A stretch of DNA of 64,000 bases from the NCBI RefSeq assembly GCF_008119785.1, contig NZ_VSFA01000015.1, forward strand, positions 45,001 through 109,000, in the 5' to 3' direction. How positions within the stretch are numbered: the stretch's first letter is position 1; the number at the start of each line of letters is the position of its first letter. Below the pieces are notes generated by a model. It saw only the letters and a list, made by a program, of their open reading frames with translations. It did no database searches and was not told the origin of the DNA. The DNA comes from Micromonospora sp. MP36. Lineage in GTDB: Bacteria > Actinomycetota > Actinomycetes > Mycobacteriales > Micromonosporaceae. The position numbers and the translations under genes are program-made. Shown piece after piece: positions 17,331 through 25,464 of the stretch.

Positions 17331-18077
17331 ATGGCCGAGCTGCTGGAGGACGGCGACATCTACTTCCTCTACCGCCCGCGGGTGGAGGAGGAGCACGTGG
17401 ATTCGCTGGAAGAGGTGCAGCGGCTGCTGGTGGTGATGCACCCGTGGCACGGGAGGCACCTGCGACTGCTGGTGGTCGGGCGGAAACGTCTGCCGGACAT
17501 CTCCGAGCACGACCGCTTCTGGGCGTTCGTCGAAGAGGTCGTGGACCGGCCGGAGCAGCTGCACGAGGCGTTGCAGGCGCGCGTGTACCGGACGAGCACC
17601 CGGGGCCGGCGACGGCAGCCGCCGGCGCGGCCCGCGGCGGAGGGGGCGTACGTGATCGCCCGGCACGACGACCACACCCATCTGGCGTACGAGCTGGAAC
17701 TGCCGATGCGGCTCGGCGAGGCGCAGCATGAGCTCAGCATCGAGCCGGAGGCGAGCTACATCGTCACGGTGAAGAACCCGCAGGCACCCTCCCCGCCGGG
17801 CGTCGGCCTTGCCCGCTCGCAGAAGGTCAAGCTGCCTGCCCCACTGCAGCAGAAGTTCCACGGTCGCCGTTTCGCCCCGCTCGACCCGCCGGGCTTCCTC
17901 GATCATCCCGGGACCGAGCTCGTGCTCATCGGCGCCGCCCACGACGCCTCGCAGGAGTTGCGGGTCGATCTGGACGCGGAGGTCGACCGGGCGGAACGAA
18001 GCACGATCTTCGGAGATCTGCGGATCAGCCGCCGGGACCGACCGGTCGCCCCGCTCTTCGAGGGCCGGTGGGCCTGA
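17331..18077 (+). CDS. Conserved hypothetical protein
   Basis: This is a 248-residue soluble protein. It opens with MAELLEDGDIYFLYRPRVEE, which resembles uncharacterised proteins that look globular and alpha/beta, and continues with RLLVVMHPWHGRHLRLLVVG, FWAFVEEVV, and a later half with HTHLAYELELPMRLGEAQ, SYIVTVKNP and a C-terminal PVAPLFEGRW. No catalytic motif is evident. An in-frame TTG at 17298 would add 11 residues; the ATG is preferred. High third-position GC supports coding. Function unknown. Confidence 0.7.
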   Translation: MAELLEDGDIYFLYRPRVEEEHVDSLEEVQRLLVVMHPWHGRHLRLLVVGRKRLPDISEHDRFWAFVEEVVDRPEQLHEALQARVYRTSTRGRRRQPPARPAAEGAYVIARHDDHTHLAYELELPMRLGEAQHELSIEPEASYIVTVKNPQAPSPPGVGLARSQKVKLPAPLQQKFHGRRFAPLDPPGFLDHPGTELVLIGAAHDASQELRVDLDAEVDRAERSTIFGDLRISRRDRPVAPLFEGRWA

Positions 18078-18164
18078 CCGGCTGGCTCGCCGGCTCCCGC
18101 TTCGGCGGTGACGGTCCGGCTCGCCCGCTGCGCCAACTCATCGGCGGCGCCGCGTCGCCGAGGG

Positions 18165-18713
18165 TCAGGTGCCGGTGACCTCGGGCCGCTGGTGGCCGGC
18201 CAGCCGGAAGCCAACACCGCGTACCGCGACGATGGTGACGCCGGTGCCGAGTTCGGCGAGCTTGCGCCGCAGCCGCTTCACCAGGGACTGCACGTCCGCC
18301 TTGCGCTCCCGTCCTTCGTCGCGCCAGACCGACCGGTGCAGCTCGGGGTAGCTCCAGGCCCGCACCGGCTCGGTGGTCAGGCAGGCCAGCAGGTCGTGCT
18401 CGAGCCGGGTGAGGCTGATCTCACGGTCCCGCCAACGGGCGGTCGACCGGGCCGAGTCGATCAGCAACGTGTCGTCGGCACCGGCGGGCGCGACGGCAGG
18501 CGTCGGCGCGGACGCCGCCCCGGGAAGCCGCTGCGGGGCCGCGATCAGCCGGCGCAACTCGTCGAGGTCGGCGACCAGCAGCAGCGGCGCGACGCCGGCC
18601 AGGTGTTCGGCGAGCCGGAGCCGGTCGGCCGGCGACGGCGTCACCGCGATCACCAGAGGAAACAGGCCCTCGGCCGGTTCGGATCCGCCCGACACCTTGT
18701 CTTCCTCGGCCAC
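18165..18713 (-). CDS. Winged-helix (OmpR/PhoB C-terminal type) regulator
   Basis: This is a 182-residue DNA-binding protein. The C-terminal half (about 90-175) is a trans_reg_C winged helix: REISLTRLEHDLLACLT, WSYPELHRSVW, VQSLVKRLRRKLAELG and VRGVGFRLA. The N-terminal half (about 18-60, LVIAVTPSPADRLRLAEHL) resembles a degenerate receiver that lacks a phospho-acceptor aspartate, so control is probably not by phosphorylation. A proline/alanine linker joins them. The start is GTG 18713. It is divergent from the giant protease gene and is homologous to the regulator on the protease's other side (23611-24117). Control of the protease is inferred. Confidence 0.8.
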   Translation of the reverse strand: MAEEDKVSGGSEPAEGLFPLVIAVTPSPADRLRLAEHLAGVAPLLLVADLDELRRLIAAPQRLPGAASAPTPAVAPAGADDTLLIDSARSTARWRDREISLTRLEHDLLACLTTEPVRAWSYPELHRSVWRDEGRERKADVQSLVKRLRRKLAELGTGVTIVAVRGVGFRLAGHQRPEVTGT

Positions 18714-18764
18714 CGCACCCCACCCCGAACGATGGGCAAATTCCGCCCAACTTCGCTATGGCCC

Positions 18765-18780
18765 TGACAGTAATTGTCAA
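18765..18780. promoter_or_regulatory. Inverted repeat TGACA-N5-TGTCA with minus-strand TTGACA
   Basis: TGACA (18765-18769) and TGTCA (18775-18779) form an inverted repeat about 50 bp upstream of the winged-helix regulator. Read on the minus strand it contains TTGACA (18780-18775), a consensus -35; no good -10 follows. It may be an autoregulatory site. Confidence 0.35.
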
Positions 18781-18831
18781 TCCTGCCGACAACCAGGCAA
18801 CCGTTAGTGAGAAGTTGCTCACGTAGCGTTC

Positions 18832-18859
18832 TTGATCGCGCTTTCCTCTAGATCATAGT
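18832..18859 (+). promoter_or_regulatory. Candidate promoter of the large protease gene
   Basis: TTGATC (18832-18837) and CATAGT (18854-18859) with a 16-bp spacer lie in the AT-richer gap, about 150 bp upstream of the protease ATG. This would leave a long untranslated leader. It is assigned from hexamer similarity only. Confidence 0.35.
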
Positions 18860-19006
18860 GTCCACTCTGGGCAGCCGGCGTGACCCGCAACGGCGCCTGA
18901 GGGGCACGGGGTTCGCTCATGCCGATGTGACCCGGATGGGAGCGTTCCCCTGCACCCTTCGCCATGGCTCGTTCAACTGCGGGTCGTTTTGGAGGAGGCA
19001 ACACCA

Positions 19007-22000
19007 ATGCTAAGACGTCCACACAGGAGGCGCATCGCCAGATGTCTGGTGAGCGCCGGGGCGGCGATCGCTCTCGCCGCGACAGGACTGGCCACCAGCG
19101 GTTCAGGTGCCCAGGCGGCACCGAACGGGGCCGACAAGATCCGCCCGGAGCTGGCGAAGCAGCTGCAGGGCAAGACCGAGGGCGACTTCTGGATCCACTT
19201 CAAGGACAAGGCGGACCTCAGCAAGGCCAGCAAGATCAAGGACTGGGCCGAGCGGGGCACCGCAGTCGCGGAGGCGTTGCAGAAGACCGCCGCCGAGAGC
19301 CAGGCCAAGATCCGGGCTGAGCTCGCGAGCTCGGGCGTGAAGTACCAGACCTTCTGGGCGACCAACGCCATCAAGGTCACCGGCGGCACGTCCACGATGG
19401 CCCAGAACTTCGCCGCCCATGCCGAGGTCGACGGCCTGTACGCGCCGACGGAGATCAAGGTTCCCGAGGTCACCAAGGGCACCGACGAGAAGACCGTCAA
19501 CGCCCTCGAGTGGGGCATCGCCAACATCAACGCCGACGACGTCTGGTCCCAGTACGGTGTCAAGGGCGCGGGCATCACGATCGCCAACATCGACACCGGC
19601 GTCCAGTTCGACCACCCGGCGCTGGTGAACTCCTACCGCGGCAACAACGGCGACGGCACCTTCGACCACAACTACAACTGGTTCAACGCCGCCGGCACCT
19701 GCGCCGCCGCGCCCTGTGACAACAACGGCCACGGCACGCATACCATGGGCACCATGGCCGGCTTGGACGGCGCGAACCAGATCGGTGTCGCCCCCGAGGT
19801 CAAGTGGATCGCCGCGAACGGCTGCTGCCCCAGCGACGCCGCGCTGATCTCCTCCGGCCAGTGGATGCTCCAGCCCCGGGACCTCAACGGTCAGAACCCG
19901 GACGCGAGCAAGCGGCCGAACATCATCAACAACTCGTGGGGTACCACCCTGCCCTCCAACGAACCGTTCATGGAGGACGTGACCGACGCGTGGACCGCGT
20001 CGGGCATCTTCGGGGCCTGGTCCAACGGCAACAACGGCCCGGGCTGCCAGACCAGCGGCTCGCCGGGCAGCCGGACCAACAACTACTCCGCCGGTGCCTA
20101 CGACATCAACAACAACATCGCCAGCTTCTCCTCCCGCGGTGCCGGGCAGGACGGCCAGATCAAGCCGAACATCTCGGCCCCCGGCGTGAACGTCCGGTCG
20201 AGCGTTCCGGGCAACAGCTACGCCAGCTACAACGGCACCTCCATGGCCGCTCCGCACCTCGCGGGCGCGGTCGCGCTGCTGTGGTCGGCGGCGCCGTCGC
20301 TGGTCGGTGACGTCAACGCGACCCGTGCGCTGCTGGACAACACGGCGGTCGACAAGGAAGACCTCCAGTGCGGTGGCACCGCGGACGACAACAACGTCTA
20401 CGGTGAGGGCCGGCTGGACGCGCTCGCGCTGCTCAACGCGGCCCCGATCGGCGACACCGGCACCCTGGCCGGCACGATCACGGACGCGGGCACCGGTTCC
20501 CCGATCGCGGGTGCGGCCGTGGCCCTGACCGGCGCCGCCACCCGCCAGCTGACCACCGGGAGCGACGGCAAGTACTCGTCGCTGCTTCCGGCCGGCGAGT
20601 ACCAGGTCGCCGTGTCGGCGTTCGGCTACGAGACCAAGACGGTGCCGGCGACGATCACGAAGGACACGACGACCACGACCAACGTCGCGCTGGCGGCGAT
20701 GCCGAGCGTCACGGTCAGCGGGTCGGTCACCGACGGATCCGGACACGGCTGGCCGCTCTACGCGAAGGTCACCGTCGAGGGCCCGTCGGGGGTGTCCGAC
20801 TACACCACTCCCGCCGACGGTCACTACAGCTTCAAGCTCCCGAGCGGGGCGACCTACAGCGTGAAGGTCCAGCCGCAGTACCCGGGCTACCAGACGGTCA
20901 CCAAGGACGTCGTGGTCGGCTCGAGCAACGTCACCCACAACGTGGCCGTGCCGGTGGACGCCAAGGCCTGCACCACGGCGCCCGGCTACCGTAACGGCTC
21001 CGACGGGGTGTACGAGACCTTCGACGGCACCACCGTGCCGGCCGGCTGGTCGGTGGTGGACCACCTCGGCAACGGCCAGGTCTGGCAGTTCAACGATCCG
21101 GGCAACCGTGGCAACCTGACCGGTGGCAGCGGCAACTTCGCGGCCATCGACAGCGACAAGTACGGCAGCAGCGGGCGTCAGGACACGTCGCTGGTCAGCC
21201 CGATCGTCGACCTGACCAACGTCGCCGCTCCGGTGGTCCGGTTCAACCAGGACTTCCGGTGGCTGAGCTCCGACCGCGCCGACGTCGACCTCAGCCTCGA
21301 CGGCGGCACGACCTGGACCAACGTGCTCCGGCAGGCGGCCAACTTCCGCGGGCCGCGAGTGACCGAGGTTCCGATCCCGCAGGCTGCGGGCCAAAACCAG
21401 GTCCGGGTCCGGTTCCACTACTACGACGCCTCGTGGGAGTGGTGGTGGCTGGTCGACAACGTGCTGATCGGCAGCCAGGTCAGCTGCCAGCCGATCGACG
21501 GTGGCCTGGTGCTCGGCCACGTGCAGGACAAGAACGACGACAGCTACCTCAACGGCGCCACCGTCACCAGCGACGACCGGACGGCCGAGAAGGCCACCAC
21601 CGCCGCGACTCCGGACGACACCGACCTGCCGGACGGCTTCTTCTGGATGTTCTCGTCGTTGACCGGATCGCACAAGTTCACCGCGAAGGCCGGCAGCTAC
21701 GTCAGCCAGAGCAAGGACGTCAACGTCCAGAAGAACGGGGCGACGGCCGCCGCCTTCCAGCTCGGCGCCGGCCGGCTGTCCATCCAGCCGACCGAGGTGA
21801 GCGGGACGGTCCAGATGCCCGCCGGCAAGGTCAACAAGACCTTTATGGTGACCAACACCGGCGCCGCCCCGGTCGACGTCCAGTTCAGCGAGCGGGACGG
21901 CGACTTCCAGCTCCTCCGCGCCGACGGGTCCACGATGAGCAAGCAGCAGCTGCTCGCCTCCCCCGGCGCGCCGGTGCAGCGGCTCAACGCCCCGACGTCG

Positions 22001-23395
22001 TTCGCCGCACAGGCGTCCGGCAAGGACAACAAGGAGACCACCGCCGCGACCGGCCCGCAGGCCGCGCCGTGGACGGACATCGCGGGCTACCCGGCCAACG
22101 TGATGGACAACCGGGTGGTCAACCTCGACGGCAAGGTGTACTCGATCGCGGGTGGCAACGGATCGGCGTCCTCGGCGAAGAACTACGTCTACGACCCGAT
22201 CGCGCAGACCTGGACGGCGATCGCCGACCTTCCCGGTGCCCGTAACGCCATGACCGTGGGCGTCGTGGACGGGAAGATCATCGCGACCGGCGGCTGGGGG
22301 GCGTCCGGCCCCGACGGCACCACCTGGTCGTACGACCCGGCGGCCAACACCTGGACGAAGGTGGCCAACAACCCCGCGCCGCGCGCCGCGGCCGGGCAGG
22401 CGGTCGTCGACGGCAAGCTGTACGCCATCGGCGGTTGCACCACCTCGTCCTGCACCCCGATGTCCAACTCGGTTGTCCGGTACGACGCGGGCAGCGACAC
22501 CTGGGAGACGTTGCCCAACTACCCGAAGTCGGTGGCGTTCGCCTCCTGCGGCGGGATCGACGGCGTCGTCTACTGCACCGGTGGTAACGACGGGTCCGCC
22601 GCGCTGAAGGCCGGCTACGCCTTCGACGCGGGTGCCAACGCCTGGACCGCCATCGCCGACGCGCCGGCCGACACCTGGGCCAGCTCGTTCGCCGTCGCCA
22701 ACGGCAAGCTGCTGGTCGTCGGTGGCGTGCAGGGTGGTGCCATCACCAACGCCGGCTTCGCCTACGACCCGGGCAGCAACGCCTGGTCCAACCTGCCGAA
22801 CGCCAACACGGCCCGCTACCGCGGTGGCGCGGCGTGCGGCTTCTACAAGATCGGCGGCTCCTCGGGCAGCTTCAACGCCACGCCGGACAGCGAGGCGCTG
22901 CCCGGGTTCGAGGAGTGTGCCGAAGGCCCGGCGGACGTCAGCTGGATGACGATCGACAAGACGTCGGCCACGCTGGCGCCGGGCGAGAAGGTCACGGTCA
23001 CCGTCGGGATGACGGCGAACGTCGACCAGCCGGGCACCTACACCGGTTCGATCGCGATCAAGGAGAACACCCCGTACACGGTGCAGCCGGTGCCGGTGAC
23101 GATGAAGGCGACGCCTCCGGGGACCTGGGGCAAGCTGATGGGTACGGTCACCGGGACGAACTGTCAGGGTGTCAGCTCGCCGCTCAAGGACGCGACCGTC
23201 CAGGTCAGCGCCAAGACGACCTCGTGGACGTTCAGCACCGACGCCCAGGGCAAGTACGCCTACTGGCTGGACCGCAAGCACAACCCGTTGAAGATCATCG
23301 TCGCCAAGGACGGCTGGAAGCCCCAGAACCGTCAGACGACGGTCAGCAGCACCCCGACGGTGGAGGACTTCGTGCTCTCCCCGACCCGTTGCTGA
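19007..23395 (+). CDS. Giant secreted S8 subtilisin with carboxypeptidase-regulatory and kelch domains
   Basis: This 1462-residue extracellular protease has a signal peptide at 1-38 (RRRIARCLV, then a hydrophobic core, AQA cleavage) and a propeptide to about 165. The subtilisin domain has the complete triad: D196 (ANIDTGV), H242 (NNGHGTH) and S412 (NGTSMAAPH). Two carboxypeptidase-regulatory-like beta domains start near 484 and 567, and a MAM/jelly-roll-like region begins near 668 (FNDPGNRGN). Immunoglobulin-like segments near 925 are followed by a kelch-type propeller from about 1040 to 1300 with repeated VDGK...GG...YD....W units. Another beta domain and a final carboxypeptidase-regulatory module follow. 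ATG 19007 has GGAGGAGG nearby. Two homologous winged-helix regulators flank it. Confidence 0.92.
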   Translation: MLRRPHRRRIARCLVSAGAAIALAATGLATSGSGAQAAPNGADKIRPELAKQLQGKTEGDFWIHFKDKADLSKASKIKDWAERGTAVAEALQKTAAESQAKIRAELASSGVKYQTFWATNAIKVTGGTSTMAQNFAAHAEVDGLYAPTEIKVPEVTKGTDEKTVNALEWGIANINADDVWSQYGVKGAGITIANIDTGVQFDHPALVNSYRGNNGDGTFDHNYNWFNAAGTCAAAPCDNNGHGTHTMGTMAGLDGANQIGVAPEVKWIAANGCCPSDAALISSGQWMLQPRDLNGQNPDASKRPNIINNSWGTTLPSNEPFMEDVTDAWTASGIFGAWSNGNNGPGCQTSGSPGSRTNNYSAGAYDINNNIASFSSRGAGQDGQIKPNISAPGVNVRSSVPGNSYASYNGTSMAAPHLAGAVALLWSAAPSLVGDVNATRALLDNTAVDKEDLQCGGTADDNNVYGEGRLDALALLNAAPIGDTGTLAGTITDAGTGSPIAGAAVALTGAATRQLTTGSDGKYSSLLPAGEYQVAVSAFGYETKTVPATITKDTTTTTNVALAAMPSVTVSGSVTDGSGHGWPLYAKVTVEGPSGVSDYTTPADGHYSFKLPSGATYSVKVQPQYPGYQTVTKDVVVGSSNVTHNVAVPVDAKACTTAPGYRNGSDGVYETFDGTTVPAGWSVVDHLGNGQVWQFNDPGNRGNLTGGSGNFAAIDSDKYGSSGRQDTSLVSPIVDLTNVAAPVVRFNQDFRWLSSDRADVDLSLDGGTTWTNVLRQAANFRGPRVTEVPIPQAAGQNQVRVRFHYYDASWEWWWLVDNVLIGSQVSCQPIDGGLVLGHVQDKNDDSYLNGATVTSDDRTAEKATTAATPDDTDLPDGFFWMFSSLTGSHKFTAKAGSYVSQSKDVNVQKNGATAAAFQLGAGRLSIQPTEVSGTVQMPAGKVNKTFMVTNTGAAPVDVQFSERDGDFQLLRADGSTMSKQQLLASPGAPVQRLNAPTSFAAQASGKDNKETTAATGPQAAPWTDIAGYPANVMDNRVVNLDGKVYSIAGGNGSASSAKNYVYDPIAQTWTAIADLPGARNAMTVGVVDGKIIATGGWGASGPDGTTWSYDPAANTWTKVANNPAPRAAAGQAVVDGKLYAIGGCTTSSCTPMSNSVVRYDAGSDTWETLPNYPKSVAFASCGGIDGVVYCTGGNDGSAALKAGYAFDAGANAWTAIADAPADTWASSFAVANGKLLVVGGVQGGAITNAGFAYDPGSNAWSNLPNANTARYRGGAACGFYKIGGSSGSFNATPDSEALPGFEECAEGPADVSWMTIDKTSATLAPGEKVTVTVGMTANVDQPGTYTGSIAIKENTPYTVQPVPVTMKATPPGTWGKLMGTVTGTNCQGVSSPLKDATVQVSAKTTSWTFSTDAQGKYAYWLDRKHNPLKIIVAKDGWKPQNRQTTVSSTPTVEDFVLSPTRC

Positions 23396-23414
23396 CAACT
23401 GAAAGGTGACAAGA

Positions 23415-23448
23415 TCCGGCCCGCCTGGTCGCGACCAGGCGGGCCGGA
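23415..23448. terminator. Perfect 34-base palindromic hairpin after protease
   Basis: TCCGGCCCGCCTGGTC and GACCAGGCGGGCCGGA form a 16-bp perfect stem around GC, starting 20 bases after the protease stop. It is a strong bidirectional terminator between the protease and the convergent regulator. Confidence 0.85.
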
Positions 23449-23610
23449 CCCGTTCGGCATGCCGCGGCCCCACGTGTCGCTCCCAGCCAGGGCGCTTCGG
23501 CTCGGCATCCTGTTCTGCCCGGGGGAGTAGGAGGGGAGCCGCCAGGAGGAGAAGACCGGCGACGCGGCAGCTCGGCGGCGTCGCCGGGTGCCCGTGGGAC
23601 GGCCAGGAGA

Positions 23611-24117
23611 TCAGGCCAACGCGAGGCGGAAGCCGACCCCTCGGACCGCGTGGATCGCCGCCGAGGCGTCCAGCCGCGCCAGCTTGCGCCGTACCCGCCG
23701 CACCACGGAGTGCATGTCGGAGCCACGGCCGAGGTGCTCATTGCCCCAGACCTTCAGGTGCAGCTGCTCGTAGGTCCACACCTGTCCGGGCGTGCCGACC
23801 AGGCACACCAGAAAGTCGTGCTCCAGCGGAGTGAGGTCGATCTCACGGTCCAGCCAGCGCAGCACCCGCCGGTCGGAGTCGACGATCAGCTCGGGCGGTG
23901 GCGGCGGACCCATCTCCTCTGTGGCGTCCACGATCGCCGGCTGGCCAGCCGCTGCTGCCGCGGGCGCCCCGGCCGCGTCGAGGAACTCCCGTGCCTGCTG
24001 AACGGTCGAGACGATCAGGAACGCCTCCGTTCCGCCGAGCAGCCGCGCCAGTTGCCGACGTTCGGCCGGCGACGACGCGATGCCGATGACCAAGGACTCA
24101 CTCGGGATCGCCCTCAT
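23611..24117 (-). CDS. Winged-helix regulator, paralogue of the one at 18165-18713
   Basis: This is a 168-residue protein with the same plan. A short receiver-like N-terminus (LVIGIASSPAERRQLARLL) is followed by an alanine/proline linker. The trans_reg_C winged helix comprises REIDLTPLEHDFLVCLVG, WTYEQLHLKVW, MHSVVRRVRRKLARLDA and VRGVGFRLALA. No phospho-acceptor aspartate is visible. ATG 24117 is preferred for its GGGGTGGGGG upstream; the frame extends 33 residues further to 24216 without family-like sequence. It is convergent with the giant protease and separated from it by the 34-base hairpin. Shared ancestry with the regulator on the other flank is clear by eye. Confidence 0.8.
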   Translation of the reverse strand: MRAIPSESLVIGIASSPAERRQLARLLGGTEAFLIVSTVQQAREFLDAAGAPAAAAAGQPAIVDATEEMGPPPPPELIVDSDRRVLRWLDREIDLTPLEHDFLVCLVGTPGQVWTYEQLHLKVWGNEHLGRGSDMHSVVRRVRRKLARLDASAAIHAVRGVGFRLALA

Positions 24118-24853
24118 CCCCCCACCCCTTCCGGTACCCCACACCCGTTCTGGGATGTATCCCCGTAACGCCGATTCGATCGGCGCCGCATACCCCGGTA
24201 ATGACCGTTTGACCAAAAATATCCGTTGATTAGCTACTGATTAGTTGGTTAACGGGCAGCAATTTCGAAAGTGACTGTCATATTTGCTGAGCGGAAACTG
24301 CTCGCGGCGCGCGTGGCGGCTCGTCTCCCTGTTCGCCTGGCCCGCGACCCTAGGTGGCCGCCCTCCGAGGCGGTCGCTGATTCGGTCTCCTGTGCTGGCG
24401 AGTGGTAACTCTCGGTGTTCGCAATGGCTCTCTTCAGGTCTTGCGGTGCTGCGTTCTGGATCATTACACGGTTGGTATAGTAATGCACTTCGATGTAATG
24501 GACAACGCCCGATCTGGGCCTTGTATTTGTGATAACCGATGCCAGTTTGGGCGACCGAATGCCGAATGTACGGGTCATTCCGCGCCGGGCCGAGACCGCT
24601 GACGGCCCACGCTGGGAGGGCCGTCCTTCCCGCGAACCCACGCCGACGCGCGCTCGTCGTCCCCAACTGCTCCTGCCCGGCTCCCGTCCGGCTCCCGTCC
24701 CCGAGGGGTCGTCCACTGGCGAGGGAATTTCGACAGCGAACGCTATTGAAATTCCGCCTCGAGCGCGCCAGGATTGCGGAGAGAAGCGACCATCCCTGAT
24801 GGAGACGGAGGTTGCGGCGTGGCACCTGCACACCGCGCTCGGAGGGGGCTGAT
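24118..24853. other. Gene-free, AT-richer interval with long inverted repeat
   Basis: No frame here has convincing codon bias. The stretch 24160-24560 is clearly less GC-rich than the rest of the window. It contains CATTACA (24462-24468) and its inverted copy TGTAATG (24494-24500) around TATAGTAATG, which may be a promoter/operator for the GTP cyclohydrolase gene or the trace of transferred DNA. Nothing else is recognised. Confidence 0.4.
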
Positions 24854-25447
24854 GTGAGCATCGCACCGGCCCAACGTCGCGTGGACCAGCGACCAGTGCT
24901 TGACCTGGTCGCGGCCGAACAGGCCGCGGCCCAGTTCCTGACCGCACTCGACATCGACCTCGACTCCGAGAGCCTGCGCGACACCCCCCGCCGGATGGCC
25001 CACGCGTACGCCGAACTGCTCACCGCACGCCCGTTCGACCTGACCACGTTCCCCAACGACGAGGGCTACGACGAACTGGTCCTGGCCCGAGCCATCCCGA
25101 TCCGGTCGGTCTGCGAGCACCACCTGCTGCCCTTCATCGGTGTCGCACACGTCGGCTACCTCCCCGGCGAGCGGATCCTCGGACTGTCCAAGCTCGCCCG
25201 GGTGGTGGAACTCTTCGCCCATCGCCCCCAGGTGCAGGAGCGGTTGACCAAGCAGGTCGCCGACTGGCTGGCCCTCGAACTGGCGCCCAAGGGAGTTGGT
25301 GTCGTCATCGAGGCGGAGCATCTGTGCATGAGCCTGCGGGGCGTCCGGGCGACCGGCGCCACCACCGTGACATCCACCCTGCTCGGCACCCTGCGGGACG
25401 ACCCCCGCTCCCGAGCCGAGTTCTTCTCCCTCACCGGAGCCCACTGA
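24854..25447 (+). CDS. folE: GTP cyclohydrolase I (stand-alone copy)
   Basis: This 197-residue enzyme of the GTP cyclohydrolase I family converts GTP to dihydroneopterin triphosphate. Zinc and active-site elements are intact: SVCEHHLLPFIG, the GERILGLSKLARVVE substrate segment, and EAEHLCMSLRGVR. The length fits a compact bacterial FolE. The start is GTG 24854 with GGAGGGGG upstream; the longer frame adds unrelated residues. It is not beside other folate genes. It is followed after 17 bp by a ferredoxin-reductase-like flavoprotein, so the pair is probably co-transcribed. It may be a second copy serving another pterin or a stress role (inference). Confidence 0.9.
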   Translation: MSIAPAQRRVDQRPVLDLVAAEQAAAQFLTALDIDLDSESLRDTPRRMAHAYAELLTARPFDLTTFPNDEGYDELVLARAIPIRSVCEHHLLPFIGVAHVGYLPGERILGLSKLARVVELFAHRPQVQERLTKQVADWLALELAPKGVGVVIEAEHLCMSLRGVRATGATTVTSTLLGTLRDDPRSRAEFFSLTGAH

Positions 25448-25464
25448 CCGAACTGGAGAGCGGC

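Noticed and set aside
19007..23395. DNA repeat array in the protease gene
   Set aside because: The regularity arises from kelch and carboxypeptidase-regulatory protein repeats; there are no identical spaced DNA units as in CRISPR.
19103..23473. A 1456-codon open frame antisense to the protease gene
   Set aside because: It is a consequence of extreme third-position GC; it shows no signal peptide or domains, is almost exactly antisense to a recognisable protease, and lacks a ribosome binding site.
24241..25056. A minus-strand gene in the AT-rich gap
   Set aside because: Translation shows no domain or bias, and it runs antisense into folE.
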